DNA of 64,000 bases from Pseudoxanthomonas suwonensis 11-1 (GCF_000185965.1 NC_014924.1:2976001-3040000), one strand, 5' to 3'. Positions 1 to 9,169 are shown, counted from the stretch's first letter. The notes: a model not told the origin generated them from the sequence alone. Translations and numbers: made by a program.

Positions 1-682
<682 letters not shown>

Positions 683-863
683 CGATCGGGTTCGGCGCGA
701 GCGCAAGGGGCCTCGATTCTAAGCGTTCCGGTGCTCCGGCGGCCCCTTGCGCGCCGCGCGGTGCAGGCGCCGTTGCGACTTCGGACTTACGGTGCAGTGC
801 AACAAAACGCGGCCTGGCCGGCTGAAAACCCATGACAGCGCTCGTCACGCACGATGCGGCGGA

Positions 864-2108
864 TCAGCGCGCGGCGCCGTCGTCGATGCGGTCGATGCGG
901 ATGCGGTTGGCGAACAACGAGAACGCCAGCAGCCCGGCCAGGCCGCCAGCGCGCTCGATCCAGGGCGGCAGCCACTGCGGCGGCGCCAAGGTGCCATCGG
1001 TGAACAGCGGTTCGAATCGGACCACGTCGTCCAGGGTCATCTTGCCGGCCATCAGCCAGCGGCACAGGACCAGGCGGTCGCGCTGCAGGGCCAGGCGGAA
1101 GAAGGTATGCACGCCGAGCAGGCCGCGCAGGTACACCGTGTCCTTGGTGAAGGCGCAGCCGCCGGACAGCGGCACGCCGCGGAACACGCGCTGGGCCGAG
1201 GCGAAGCTCTCCTCCTCCGGCTGCCCGGCGCCGAGGAAGTAGCCGAACACCTGCAGGAAGTCGGCGCCGTCCAGGGCCATGGCCACCGCCTCGGTACGCA
1301 GGCTGATCCGCTTCATGCGGCCGATGTCGATGCTGCCGGTGATCTGCTCGGCGAAGGTCGCCAGGCCTTCCTGGGTGGCGGTGACGCGCGGCGAAGCCAG
1401 GGCCAGGCTGGGCAGCACGGCCTGGTTGCGGCCGTTGAGCGCGGTCAGCGAATGCACCAGGGCCTCGTGGTGGAACAGCTGGCGGCGGTCGTAGTCGCTG
1501 AAGGCGGCGCCGGCGCGCAGGCGGATGCGGGTGGCGCCGGCGGCGGCCTTGGCGATCAGTCCCAGGTCCAGCTCGACCTGGACCACGCGGCCGCCGAAGA
1601 ACTCGTCCAGGTCGCCCTGCAGCTGCAGGGCCAGGGCGGTGGCAGAGACCGGCACCTGCTCGGCCGGCGAGAACAGCTCGTGGTCCAGCTCGCTGGCCAG
1701 CTGGATGAAGTGGTGGGCGGCCTCGCGGGTGGTGGGGCCTTCGCCCGGCAGCGGCTGGTCGGGCCGGCCGAACAGGGCCACGGATTCGGCGCCGGCCCGG
1801 GTGGTGCCCAGCGCCTCGAGCAGGCGCGCGGCCGCAGCCCAGCTGGCGGCCGATTCGCGCAGGTAGATGCCCAGCGGGTGGTCGGGATCGGCGGCGTCGG
1901 CGATGGCCTGCAGCTCGGCGCGGGCGTCGCTGAAGTCCAGCTTCGGGTATTCGACCCGTGGCAGGCCGGCCCTGCCCTGGCGCCAGGCGGCGAGGAATTC
2001 CTCCTGCACGCTGGCCGGCCAGCTGGCCAGGCCGAGCAGGCGGATGCCACGGACGGCGCGGACCATGCGCTGGTCCAGTGTGGCGTGGTGGGCGATGGCG
2101 TCGGTCAT
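864..2108 (-). CDS. DUF1704 family protein (flavohemoglobin expression-modulating QEGLA motif type), putative zinc metallopeptidase
   Basis: A 414-residue cytosolic protein with no signal peptide or membrane segment. It has the family motif TQEGLA at residues 245-250, which gives the family its name, and an HEALVH sequence at 214-219. The latter fits an HExxxH zinc-peptidase motif. Eukaryotic members of this family (the MATCAP/TMCP tubulin tyrosine carboxypeptidases) use that motif for catalysis, with a later Glu as third ligand. By analogy Glu247 could be the third ligand here; this is inference. The gene follows rsgA by 57 bases on the same strand and may be cotranscribed. The bacterial substrate is unknown to me. 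Confidence 0.85.
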   Translation of the reverse strand: MTDAIAHHATLDQRMVRAVRGIRLLGLASWPASVQEEFLAAWRQGRAGLPRVEYPKLDFSDARAELQAIADAADPDHPLGIYLRESAASWAAAARLLEALGTTRAGAESVALFGRPDQPLPGEGPTTREAAHHFIQLASELDHELFSPAEQVPVSATALALQLQGDLDEFFGGRVVQVELDLGLIAKAAAGATRIRLRAGAAFSDYDRRQLFHHEALVHSLTALNGRNQAVLPSLALASPRVTATQEGLATFAEQITGSIDIGRMKRISLRTEAVAMALDGADFLQVFGYFLGAGQPEEESFASAQRVFRGVPLSGGCAFTKDTVYLRGLLGVHTFFRLALQRDRLVLCRWLMAGKMTLDDVVRFEPLFTDGTLAPPQWLPPWIERAGGLAGLLAFSLFANRIRIDRIDDGAAR

Positions 2109-2165
2109 CGGCGGCTCCGCGGTGCGTCCGCCAAGGGCGGACCGCAGGCACCGTACCGCAACCGG

Positions 2166-3281
2166 CTAGCGTCGCGGGCGCGATCCGGGGCGCCTGGGCC
2201 CACGACCCAGGCCGCGCCCCTCGGCCTTCTGTGCCATGCGCTGGGCCAGGCGCTCGGCGGCGCCGGCCACCTCGTCGCGCAGCTTGAGGTAGTTGGCCAC
2301 CCGCCCGGGATCCACCTCGCCGGCCTCGATCGCCGCCTGCACCGCGCAGCCAGGTTCGCTGTCGTGGGCGCAGTCGTTGAAGCGGCACTGGCTGGCCAGC
2401 TCCTCGATATCGCCGAAGGCGCCGTCGGCCAGCTCCTCCTCGCCGGTGGGCTTGAGCTCGCGCATGCCGGGGGTATCGACCAGGCAGGCGCCGGAGGGCA
2501 GCGGGACCAGGGCGCGGTGGGTGGTGGTGTGGCGGCCGCGCGAGTCGCTGGCGCGGACCTCGCCGGTCTTCATCCGCTCCCGGCCCAGCAGGCTGTTGGT
2601 CAAGGTGGACTTGCCGGCACCGGAGGAGCCGACCAGCACCGCGGTGCAGCCCGGGGCGAGCCACGGCGACAGCGCGGCCGCGGCCTGCGGGTCCTTGGCG
2701 TTGAGCGGCAGCACCGGCACGCCCAGGGCGCGCAGGTCCTCCAGCGCTTCCAGCGCCAGCTCGGGCGCCTCGCCGTTGAGGTCGGCCTTGGTCAGCACGA
2801 TCACCGGCTGCACGCCACCGCCACCGACCAGCAGCAGGTAGCGCTCGATCCGGCGCGGGTTGAAGTCGGCGTCCAGGCCGCAGACCACGAAGGCGGTATC
2901 GACGTTGGCCGCGATCACCTGTTGCTGGTAGTGCTCGCCGGCGGCGGCGCGCTTGATCGCGGTGCGCCGCGGCAGCAGGGCGAGGATGCGGCGGCCATCG
3001 TGCAGCACCCAGTCGCCGACCGCGGCGCGCTCGTGCAGCGGCACGCCATCGGCGGTGAACACCGGGCGGCGCTGCCATTCCGGCGGCGACTCCACCCGGA
3101 ACGGCACGGTATCCGGCGCATCGGACAGGGCATAGCCGGTGCGGTGCTGCTCGCTCACCCGTGCCGGGCGGCCTTCGGGATGGCGCTCGAACAGCGCCTG
3201 CCAGGCAGGGGCCGCGGGTGGGCCGGCCCAGGGCCAGCCGATGCGCTGCAGCGTGGGGTAGTCGGGTTCGGGGGATGTCAT
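2166..3281 (-). CDS. rsgA: ribosome small subunit-dependent GTPase A
   Basis: Circularly permuted GTPase that acts in late 30S subunit maturation. The 371-residue product has an N-terminal OB-like region, then the G motifs in permuted order: TKAD (G4), GSSGAGKSTLTN (G1/P-loop), the switch-region RHTTTH and DTPGM (G3). A C-terminal zinc finger follows, of the form CRFNDCAHDSEPGC. The reading frame stays open far upstream, but the ATG at 3281 starts at the expected N-terminus; the upstream part is antisense to the aminotransferase gene. The C-terminus is rich in Arg/Gly/Pro, which fits rRNA contact. The DUF1704 gene follows on the same strand. Confidence 0.95.
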   Translation of the reverse strand: MTSPEPDYPTLQRIGWPWAGPPAAPAWQALFERHPEGRPARVSEQHRTGYALSDAPDTVPFRVESPPEWQRRPVFTADGVPLHERAAVGDWVLHDGRRILALLPRRTAIKRAAAGEHYQQQVIAANVDTAFVVCGLDADFNPRRIERYLLLVGGGGVQPVIVLTKADLNGEAPELALEALEDLRALGVPVLPLNAKDPQAAAALSPWLAPGCTAVLVGSSGAGKSTLTNSLLGRERMKTGEVRASDSRGRHTTTHRALVPLPSGACLVDTPGMRELKPTGEEELADGAFGDIEELASQCRFNDCAHDSEPGCAVQAAIEAGEVDPGRVANYLKLRDEVAGAAERLAQRMAQKAEGRGLGRGPRRPGSRPRR

Positions 3282-3488
3282 CGGGGCGCATTGTAGTGCC
3301 CGGCCCGCGCAGCCGAGCGCCACGCGTGGATGGGCGCGCGATGGCGGGATCACAGGTGTCCACCGGGCGCCGTTGCAGGCTGATGGCCGTTTCGCCCGAA
3401 ACGACCGCCCCGCCTCGCTCGGTGACGCTCCCGGGGCGGTTATTTCCGATACCATGCCAGACCCCACTCCGCCCCGTTGGGCCCTGCC

Positions 3489-4760
3489 ATGTCGTCCACC
3501 GAAAAAACGCTTGCCGTGCGCGAGCGACTGTCGGAAGTCCGCTACGAGATCCGAGGTGAGCTCAACCGGCGAGCCCATGCCCTCGAGGCGGCAGGACGCG
3601 AGCTGATCAAGCTCAACATCGGCAACCCGGGCGCATTCGGCTTCCGCGCGCCCGAGCACCTGCAGCAGGCGATCATCCGGGACATCGACAGCACCGACCC
3701 GTACACCCACCAGCTCGGCCTGCCGGCCGCGCGCGAGGCGCTGGCTTCGGCCTACCGCAAGCGCGGCGCGCCGCACGTGGATACCGACCGGGTGTTCGTC
3801 GGCAACGGCGTGTCCGAGCTGATCGACATGACCCTGCGCGCCCTGCTCAACCCGGGCGACGAGGTGCTGGTGCCGTCGCCGGACTACCCGCTGTGGTCGG
3901 CGGCGACGATCCTCAACGACGGCCGTCCGGTGTACTACCGCTGCGCCCCGGAGAACGGCTTCATGCCGGATCCGGTGGAAGTGGAGGCGCTGGTTTCCGC
4001 GCGCACCCGCGCGATCGTGCTGATCAACCCGAACAACCCCACCGGCGCGGTCTACCCGAGGGAACTGCTGGAGCGCCTGGTCGCGGTCGCGCGCCGCCAC
4101 AACCTGCTGCTGCTGGTGGACGAGATCTACGACCAGGTGCTGTACGACGGCGCCGCGTTCGAGCCGACCGCGCCGATCGCCGGCGACCACCCGTGCATCA
4201 CCTTCTCCGGCCTGAGCAAGGTGCACCGCGCCTGCGGCTGGCGCGTGGGCTGGGCGATCCTCACCGGCTCGCACGAACGCACCGCCGACTACCGCAACGC
4301 GCTGGACCTGCTGTCGGGCCTGCGCCTGTGCGCCAACGTCGGTGGCCAGTACGCGATCGAGGCGGCGGTCAACGGCCCGGACACCATCAGCGCGCTGTGC
4401 GCGCCGGGCGGCCGCCTGTACGAGACCCGCCGCGCCGTGGTCGAGGCCTGCGCCGCCAGCGAGCACCTGCACCTGATCGAACCCAAGGGCGCGCTGTACG
4501 CGTTCCCGTCGGTGGTGGGCGCGGCCGCGCGCGGCTTCGACGACCACCAGTTCGCGCTGGAGCTGCTGGAGACCGAGGACGTGCTGATCGTCCCCGGCTC
4601 GAGCTTCAACGTGCCCTACCGCGACCATTTCCGCGTGACCCTGCTGCCCGAGGCCGGGCTGATGCGCGAGGTGTTCGCGCGCATCGACCGCGCCCTGTCG
4701 CGGCGCGCGGAGATGAACACCAAGGTCGTGCCGATCAAGGCGCGGAACGCGGCGGCCTGA
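3489..4760 (+). CDS. alaA: alanine aminotransferase AlaA-like, PLP-dependent class I
   Basis: A 423-residue fold-type I aminotransferase, probably interconverting pyruvate/glutamate and alanine/2-oxoglutarate. It closely matches AlaA: KLNIGNP near residue 41, VGNGVSELI near 104, VPSPDYPLW near 128, INPNNPTGAVY near 179 and DEIYDQVLYDG near 211. The Schiff-base lysine is K244 in the sequence FSGLSKVHR. The ATG at 3489 was preferred over an in-frame TTG at 3477 because homologues begin at this point. Two genes follow at minimal spacing (2 bases, then an overlap), so this looks like the first gene of a three-gene operon. It diverges from rsgA across about 207 bases. Confidence 0.92.
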   Translation: MSSTEKTLAVRERLSEVRYEIRGELNRRAHALEAAGRELIKLNIGNPGAFGFRAPEHLQQAIIRDIDSTDPYTHQLGLPAAREALASAYRKRGAPHVDTDRVFVGNGVSELIDMTLRALLNPGDEVLVPSPDYPLWSAATILNDGRPVYYRCAPENGFMPDPVEVEALVSARTRAIVLINPNNPTGAVYPRELLERLVAVARRHNLLLLVDEIYDQVLYDGAAFEPTAPIAGDHPCITFSGLSKVHRACGWRVGWAILTGSHERTADYRNALDLLSGLRLCANVGGQYAIEAAVNGPDTISALCAPGGRLYETRRAVVEACAASEHLHLIEPKGALYAFPSVVGAAARGFDDHQFALELLETEDVLIVPGSSFNVPYRDHFRVTLLPEAGLMREVFARIDRALSRRAEMNTKVVPIKARNAAA

Positions 4761-4762
4761 GC

Positions 4763-5398
4763 GTGGCGCAAGGCTTCCTCGCCCTGGGCGATTCGTACAC
4801 GATCGGGGAAGGCATCGCGGAGGACGGGCGCTGGCCGGTGCAGCTGGCCGCGGCGCTGCGCGCCGAAGGACTGGACCTGCCCGCGCCGCGGATCATCGCC
4901 ACCACCGGCTGGACCACGGATGAGCTGGACGCCGGCATCGATGCCGCCCACGCGCAGTCGCCGATCGCGACCGACCACGCCCTGGTCAGCCTGCTGGCAG
5001 GCGTGAACGACCAGTACCGCGGGCTGGAGCCTGGCGGCTTCCGCACCCGCTTCGCCGCCCTGCTGCGGCGCGCAGCCGGATTCGCCGGCGGTGATGCGGC
5101 GCGGGTGCTGGTGCTCGCCATCCCGGACTGGGGCGTGACCCCGTTCGCCTTCGCCCAGGGCCGCGACCGCGACCTGGTCGCCAGCCAGATCGATGCCTTC
5201 AACGCCATCTGCCGCGAGGAAACCGCGCGTGCCGGGGCACACTGGGTCGACATCGGCCCGGTGAGCCGCGAACGTGGCGGCAAAACCGCGATGCTGGCCG
5301 ACGATGGCCTGCATCCGTCGGCCACCATGTATGCCCTGTGGTCCGCGCTGGCACTCCCGGCCGCGCGGGCCGCACTGCAAGGCAGGAGACCTTCTTGA
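4763..5398 (+). CDS. SGNH/GDSL-family hydrolase
   Basis: A 211-residue esterase-like protein without an evident signal peptide. The SGNH blocks are visible: GDSYTIGEG near the N-terminus (catalytic Ser), GVNDQYRG (block III Asn) and DDGLHPS near the C-terminus (catalytic Asp and His). The start is a GTG two bases after the aminotransferase stop codon, so translation is probably coupled. Its stop overlaps the start of the next gene. The natural ester substrate cannot be told from sequence; lysophospholipid, acyl or acetyl ester hydrolysis are all known for the fold. Confidence 0.85.
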   Translation: MAQGFLALGDSYTIGEGIAEDGRWPVQLAAALRAEGLDLPAPRIIATTGWTTDELDAGIDAAHAQSPIATDHALVSLLAGVNDQYRGLEPGGFRTRFAALLRRAAGFAGGDAARVLVLAIPDWGVTPFAFAQGRDRDLVASQIDAFNAICREETARAGAHWVDIGPVSRERGGKTAMLADDGLHPSATMYALWSALALPAARAALQGRRPS

Positions 5399-6099
5399 AC
5401 GCGATGCCCCGACCCCAGCCGCGACCGCTGTCGCGGGACACCGCCGAACGCATCGCCCGTGCGTTCCTGCCCGGCACCCTGCTGGGCAACCGGTACCACT
5501 ACTACTACGCGCGGGCGAAGCTGCGCAGCGACCCGCTGTATCCGGGCGTGTGCGAGGCCCTGCGCGACGCCGCCGGGCCGCTGCTGGACCTGGGCTGCGG
5601 CATCGGCCTGCTGGCCCATGCCCTGCACCACGAGGGCATCGCCCTGCGCTACTTCGGCGTGGACAACGACCACCGCAAGATCGCCTCGGCGCGCCGCGCC
5701 GCCGACCGCGCCGGCCTGGACGACGCCGGCTTCGAGACCCTGGACCTGTCGCAGGCCCTGCCGCCGCACCGCGGCAGCGTGGCGATCCTGGACGTGATGC
5801 AGTTCCTGCAGCCGCAGCGCCAGGCCGAGGTGGTCGACGCCCTGGTGGGCATGCTCGAGCCGGGCTCGAAGCTGGTGATCCGCACCGGCCTGGACGACGG
5901 CAGCCGCAGCGCGCGCATCACCCGCACCACCGATGTGTTCGCGCGCCTGGTCGGCTGGATGAACGCTGCCCCGATCCACTATCCCGAAGCGGAGATGCTC
6001 AAGGCCCGCTTCGACGCCGCCGGCCTGCGCAGCGAGTTCTCCCCGCTGGCAGGCGATACGCCCTTCAACAACTGGCTGGTCGTGGCCTGCAGGGATTGA
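5395..6099 (+). CDS. class I SAM-dependent methyltransferase
   Basis: A 234-residue protein with the SAM-binding motif LLDLGCGIGLLA near residues 61-72, an acidic motif (FGVDND) after strand 2 and ILDVMQF in the motif IV position. The start chosen is TTG at 5395, because an AGGAG at 5384-5388 lies 6 bases before it and 15 bases before the alternative ATG at 5404. This TTG shares bases with the SGNH hydrolase stop (TTGA), a typical translational-coupling arrangement. The substrate is unknown. Coupling to an SGNH hydrolase and an aminotransferase suggests one shared small pathway, but that is inference. Confidence 0.83.
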   Translation: MNAMPRPQPRPLSRDTAERIARAFLPGTLLGNRYHYYYARAKLRSDPLYPGVCEALRDAAGPLLDLGCGIGLLAHALHHEGIALRYFGVDNDHRKIASARRAADRAGLDDAGFETLDLSQALPPHRGSVAILDVMQFLQPQRQAEVVDALVGMLEPGSKLVIRTGLDDGSRSARITRTTDVFARLVGWMNAAPIHYPEAEMLKARFDAAGLRSEFSPLAGDTPFNNWLVVACRD

Positions 6100-6108
6100 G
6101 GGATTCAT

Positions 6109-6290
6109 GGCCCCTCCCCAGCGGGTGAGGGCTTGAGGAAAGGGCCGGGTGCTGGCGCTGCTTGAATGCACCGGCCGGATCGACATTCCGGTATTGCGAA
6201 GGCGCGGCGGCGAGCGCCTTGTCGCGGGTCCAGGTATTGGTCGGCTCCCGACCCTCACTCCCGCCGCCTCTCCCGCGGGGCGAGGGGAGT
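6109..6290. repeat. two related GC-rich imperfect palindromes in a non-coding stretch
   Basis: The 298 bases between 6100 and 6397 hold no convincing gene. They contain two similar short elements, CCTCCCCAGCGGGTGAGGG (about 6113-6131) and CCTCTCCCGCGGGGCGAGG (about 6267-6285). Between them, near 6196-6225, lies an imperfect palindrome with GGCGC/GCGCC arms. The sequence type resembles the dispersed GC-rich palindromes common between genes in xanthomonads, but I cannot count copies elsewhere in the genome. It may also serve as a transcription end for the methyltransferase operon. Confidence 0.4.
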
Positions 6291-6397
6291 ACCCAGGCCG
6301 GAAATCTCCTACTGGACGTCGCGGCTTGCGCTGATAGCGCCCCACCCGTCTCCACTGGCAGGCTGCTTCCAACGTCATCGCGCACCGAGAGGCCGCC

Positions 6398-6643
6398 ATG
6401 CCGTCCACGCTCTTCCTCATTCAGTGCCTGTTCCTGGCCGGTGGCCTCGCGCTGCTGGGCTGGGGTTATCTGCGCCGTTCGCGCAACGCGATGCTTGTGG
6501 CGGCGCTGTCGATGTTCCTCGGTGGAAGCTTCGCGGAGCTGGCGGAGCGGACACCAGGGATCCTGCGCATCGCCATCGAGACCAGCCACGCGCTCGACCA
6601 GGAGGACGCCGCGGTGGCGGCGCGCCGGGCCGAGGATGGGTAA
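6398..6643 (+). CDS. small hypothetical membrane protein
   Basis: An 81-residue product with two hydrophobic segments, roughly residues 4-24 (LFLIQCLFLAGGLALLGWGY) and 31-46 (MLVAALSMFLGGSFAE), separated by a basic RRSRN turn. This predicts a hairpin inner-membrane protein with a soluble acidic/Ala-rich tail. A GAGAGG lies about 7 bases before the ATG. I do not recognise a family. Coding is supported only by the coherent membrane topology and the lack of any competing gene, so it may be spurious. Confidence 0.45.
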   Translation: MPSTLFLIQCLFLAGGLALLGWGYLRRSRNAMLVAALSMFLGGSFAELAERTPGILRIAIETSHALDQEDAAVAARRAEDG

Positions 6644-6760
6644 GTCTGTTCAAACCGGCGAGGCCCGATCTGCGCGCCCACCCGGGAGACCGCAGCCACG
6701 GCCTGCGGCGCGGCGGCACCAACTGACGCGCGCCCAGGCGAATACCGGGCTCAACCCGTC

Positions 6761-7537
6761 TCAGTCTGGAATAACGCTCGCGTAGCCCTGCTCGCGCAGC
6801 AGGCACAGCGCGGCTTCGAGGATCTCGACGCTCTTCCCGTGCGGGGCGCCTTCATGCAGCAGGATGATCGCGCCGGGGGCCAGGCCGCGCTGGATGCGCT
6901 GCAGGACCCGGACCACGTCGCCATCCACCGCATCGAAGCCGCGGGCGCTCCAGGCGGCGCGGGACAGGCCCAGCCTGCACAGCGGCGCGGCGATGAAGGG
7001 GTTGGTGTGGCCGGCCACGGCCCGGAACCAGCGCGGCGGGCGCCCGGCCAGTTCGGTGAGCGCGGCCTGGGCGCGCTCCAGCTCGTCGGCCATGGCACGC
7101 GGACCCAGGGCCCAGAAGCGGGCCTGGGGATGGCTCCAGGTGTGGTTGGCGACCTCGTGGCCGCGGCGGACGATCTCCTGCACCAGTTCCGGCCGCGCCC
7201 GGGCGCGCTCGCCGACCAGGAAGAAGGTGGCGCGCATGCCGTGACGGTCCAGCGCCTCGAGCATGGCCGGGGTGTCGTCGGAGGGACCGTCGTCGATGGT
7301 CAGCCAGACCGCGCGCTCGTCGCCGGGCAGGCGCGAGACCGCCGGCGCGTAGAGCGTGGCCCGCGGCAGGAACACCGGGACGATGAAGGCCGCATGCGAC
7401 AGCAGCAGGGCCGGCAGGCCCCAGCGCCAGCCTGCGGCGAGCCACAGCACGGCCACCGCGAGCTGCGAGGCGACCAGCCAGGCCAGCCAGGCGTAGGGGC
7501 GATCCGGGGCGCGATGCAGTGTTGCCGGGTGGCTCAT
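6761..7537 (-). CDS. polysaccharide deacetylase (NodB-homology) family protein, membrane anchored
   Basis: A 258-residue carbohydrate esterase family 4-type enzyme. Two hydrophobic segments lie at about residues 16-58, followed by the NodB domain. Motif 1 is TIDDGPSDD (D82/D83, catalytic base and metal Asp) and motif 2 is NHTWSHPQ (metal-binding His pair). Motif 3 is RAVAGHTNP and the late motif is ILLHEG. Such enzymes remove N- or O-acetyl groups from cell-wall or envelope glycans at the outer face of the membrane. It diverges from the Grx gene, with 62 bases between the two starts. The exact glycan is not predictable. Confidence 0.85.
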   Translation of the reverse strand: MSHPATLHRAPDRPYAWLAWLVASQLAVAVLWLAAGWRWGLPALLLSHAAFIVPVFLPRATLYAPAVSRLPGDERAVWLTIDDGPSDDTPAMLEALDRHGMRATFFLVGERARARPELVQEIVRRGHEVANHTWSHPQARFWALGPRAMADELERAQAALTELAGRPPRWFRAVAGHTNPFIAAPLCRLGLSRAAWSARGFDAVDGDVVRVLQRIQRGLAPGAIILLHEGAPHGKSVEILEAALCLLREQGYASVIPD

Positions 7538-7599
7538 CGCCGCATGATGCCACGGGGCGTAGAATGGAAACCCCTGAAAATCCTGCCGTGAGCCCCCGC

Positions 7600-8526
7600 A
7601 TGTCCCTGGATCCCGCCCTGCGTTCGCGCATCGAATCGCTGCTGCAAGCCAACCGCGTCGTGCTGTTCATGAAGGGCCAGCCCGGCATGCCGCAGTGCGG
7701 CTTCTCGGCCAAGGCCACCGGCGTGCTGGAAGACCTCGGCGTGGAGTACGCCCACGTCAACGTGCTGGCCGACCAGGAGATCCGCGAGGGCATCAAGGTC
7801 TACGGCAACTGGCCGACCATCCCGCAGCTGTACATCGACGGCGAGCTGGTCGGTGGTTCGGACATCATCGAGCAGCTGGCCGCCAGCGGCGAGCTGTCGC
7901 AGATCCTCGGCCTGCCGGCCCCGGACCGCACCCCGCCGCAGGTCACCGTGACCGAGGCCGCCGCCGCCCAGCTGCGTGGTGCCCTGGCCAGCGAGCCGAA
8001 CGCGGCGCTGGCGCTGTCGATCGACGCGCGCTTCCAGCCGCGCTTCCAGATCGTGCCGCGCAGCGATAACGCGATCGCGGTGGAGACCGGTGGCCTGCGC
8101 ATCCAGTTCGACCTGGCCAGCGCCCGCCGCGCCAACGGCATCACCATCGACTGGGTCGACGACTTCCGTGGCCAGGGCCTGGCCATCGACAACCCGAACG
8201 CGCCCAAGCCGGTGCAGCCGATCACCCCGGCCGAGGCAGAGCGCCAGGTCGGCACCGGCGAGCTGGTGCTGGTGGACGTGCGCCCGCCGGAAGAGCGAGC
8301 GATCGCCTCGCTGTCGGTGACCCACCGCACCCTGGATGGTGACGGCCGCGCCGCGCTGGACGCCCTGCCCAAGGACACCCGCCTGGCCTTCATCTGCCAC
8401 CACGGTGGCCGCAGCGCGCAGGCGGCCGAGGAGTTCCGCGGCAAGGGCTTCACCGCGGTGTTCAATGTCGAAGGCGGCATCGACCGCTGGGCCCAGGAAG
8501 TGGACGGCAGCATCCCGCGCTACTGA
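7600..8526 (+). CDS. monothiol glutaredoxin (Grx4/GrxD type) fused to an A-type-carrier-like domain and a rhodanese domain
   Basis: A 308-residue three-domain protein. Residues 1-105 are a monothiol glutaredoxin with the CGFS active site at 33-36, of the class that binds a [2Fe-2S] cluster with glutathione and hands it on. Residues about 110-205 resemble the IscA/HesB A-type carrier fold (start VTVTEAAAAQL, end TIDWVDDFRGQGLAIDNPNA) but contain no cysteine. Residues about 215-308 form a rhodanese domain with the active-site loop CHHGGRS (C266). In-frame alternative starts at 7564 and 7588 exist; 7600 gives the standard Grx N-terminus MSLDPALRSRIE. The probable role is Fe-S delivery or regulation combined with sulfur transfer. 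Confidence 0.9.
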   Translation: MSLDPALRSRIESLLQANRVVLFMKGQPGMPQCGFSAKATGVLEDLGVEYAHVNVLADQEIREGIKVYGNWPTIPQLYIDGELVGGSDIIEQLAASGELSQILGLPAPDRTPPQVTVTEAAAAQLRGALASEPNAALALSIDARFQPRFQIVPRSDNAIAVETGGLRIQFDLASARRANGITIDWVDDFRGQGLAIDNPNAPKPVQPITPAEAERQVGTGELVLVDVRPPEERAIASLSVTHRTLDGDGRAALDALPKDTRLAFICHHGGRSAQAAEEFRGKGFTAVFNVEGGIDRWAQEVDGSIPRY

Positions 8527-8573
8527 GTCGCGGATCGGGTCGCCCGGCTTGCCGGGTCATGCACGAGTGTAGG

Positions 8574-8595
8574 GAGGGCGGCGAAAGCCGCCCTC
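8574..8595. terminator. bidirectional hairpin between convergent genes
   Basis: GAGGGCGGC, loop GAAA, then GCCGCCCTC: a perfect 9-base stem closed by a stable GNRA-type tetraloop, with TCTTCCGTTT downstream on the plus strand. It sits between the convergent Grx and DUF924 genes and probably ends transcription from the Grx side. The T-run is imperfect. Confidence 0.65.
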
Positions 8596-8635
8596 TTCCG
8601 TTTGGGGCGACCTGATCCCGCTGCGCCCGGTCGGC

Positions 8636-9169
8636 TCAGAACCCCCCGCCGGCATCCAGCCAGGCCTGCTCCTCCGCCGTGCTCACCCGCCCCAGTGCCT
8701 GGTTGCGGTGCGGGAAGCGGCCGAAGCGCGCGATCACGTCGCGGTGGGCGATGGCGTAGTCCAGGTAGGTCTTGTCGCCCAGCGCGGTGAACAGCTCGAC
8801 CGAATAGTCCTGGTCGCCCATGTCCTCGGCGTGTTCCAGCGGCAGGTAGAAGAACGCGCGCAGGGCCGGCTCGACCGGCTGGTCGTGGCCGGCCTCGATC
8901 GCCCGCAGCGCGTAGCGGCGCGCCAGGCCATCGGTGGCGAAGGCGTGGCCGGTGCCGCGGTAGATGTTCCGCGGGATCTGGTCGAGCAGGATCATCAGCG
9001 CCAGCGCGCCGTCGCTGGCCTGCAGCCAGTCCTCGTGCTCGCCGCGCGCGGCGGCCATGTGCGCCTGCTCGAAGCGCGCGCATTCCCGGTCAAAGGCGGC
9101 ATCGCCCGCGAACCATGCGCCGGGGCCGGCCTTGCGCCAGAACCCGACCGCTTCATCTGCCGTCGTCAT
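8636..9169 (-). CDS. DUF924 family protein
   Basis: A 177-residue alpha-helical protein of the widespread DUF924 family. Recognisable blocks are ALALMILLDQIPRNIYRGT near residue 60, RAFFYLPLEHAEDMGDQ near 100 and FGRFPHRNQALGR near the C-terminus. The family is predicted to have a TPR-like fold and has no established function. The ATG at 9169 is preferred because GGAGG lies just upstream in the transcript (around 9175-9180). An upstream in-frame ATG at 9181 would add only four residues and would overlap that site. Confidence 0.88.
   Translation of the reverse strand: MTTADEAVGFWRKAGPGAWFAGDAAFDRECARFEQAHMAAARGEHEDWLQASDGALALMILLDQIPRNIYRGTGHAFATDGLARRYALRAIEAGHDQPVEPALRAFFYLPLEHAEDMGDQDYSVELFTALGDKTYLDYAIAHRDVIARFGRFPHRNQALGRVSTAEEQAWLDAGGGF

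Noticed and set aside
787-3363. 858-residue open frame on minus spanning the DUF1704 and rsgA region
   Set aside because: It lies in another frame over two genes with clear family motifs; the product is Arg/Pro/Ala-rich without any motif, typical of high-GC shadow frames.
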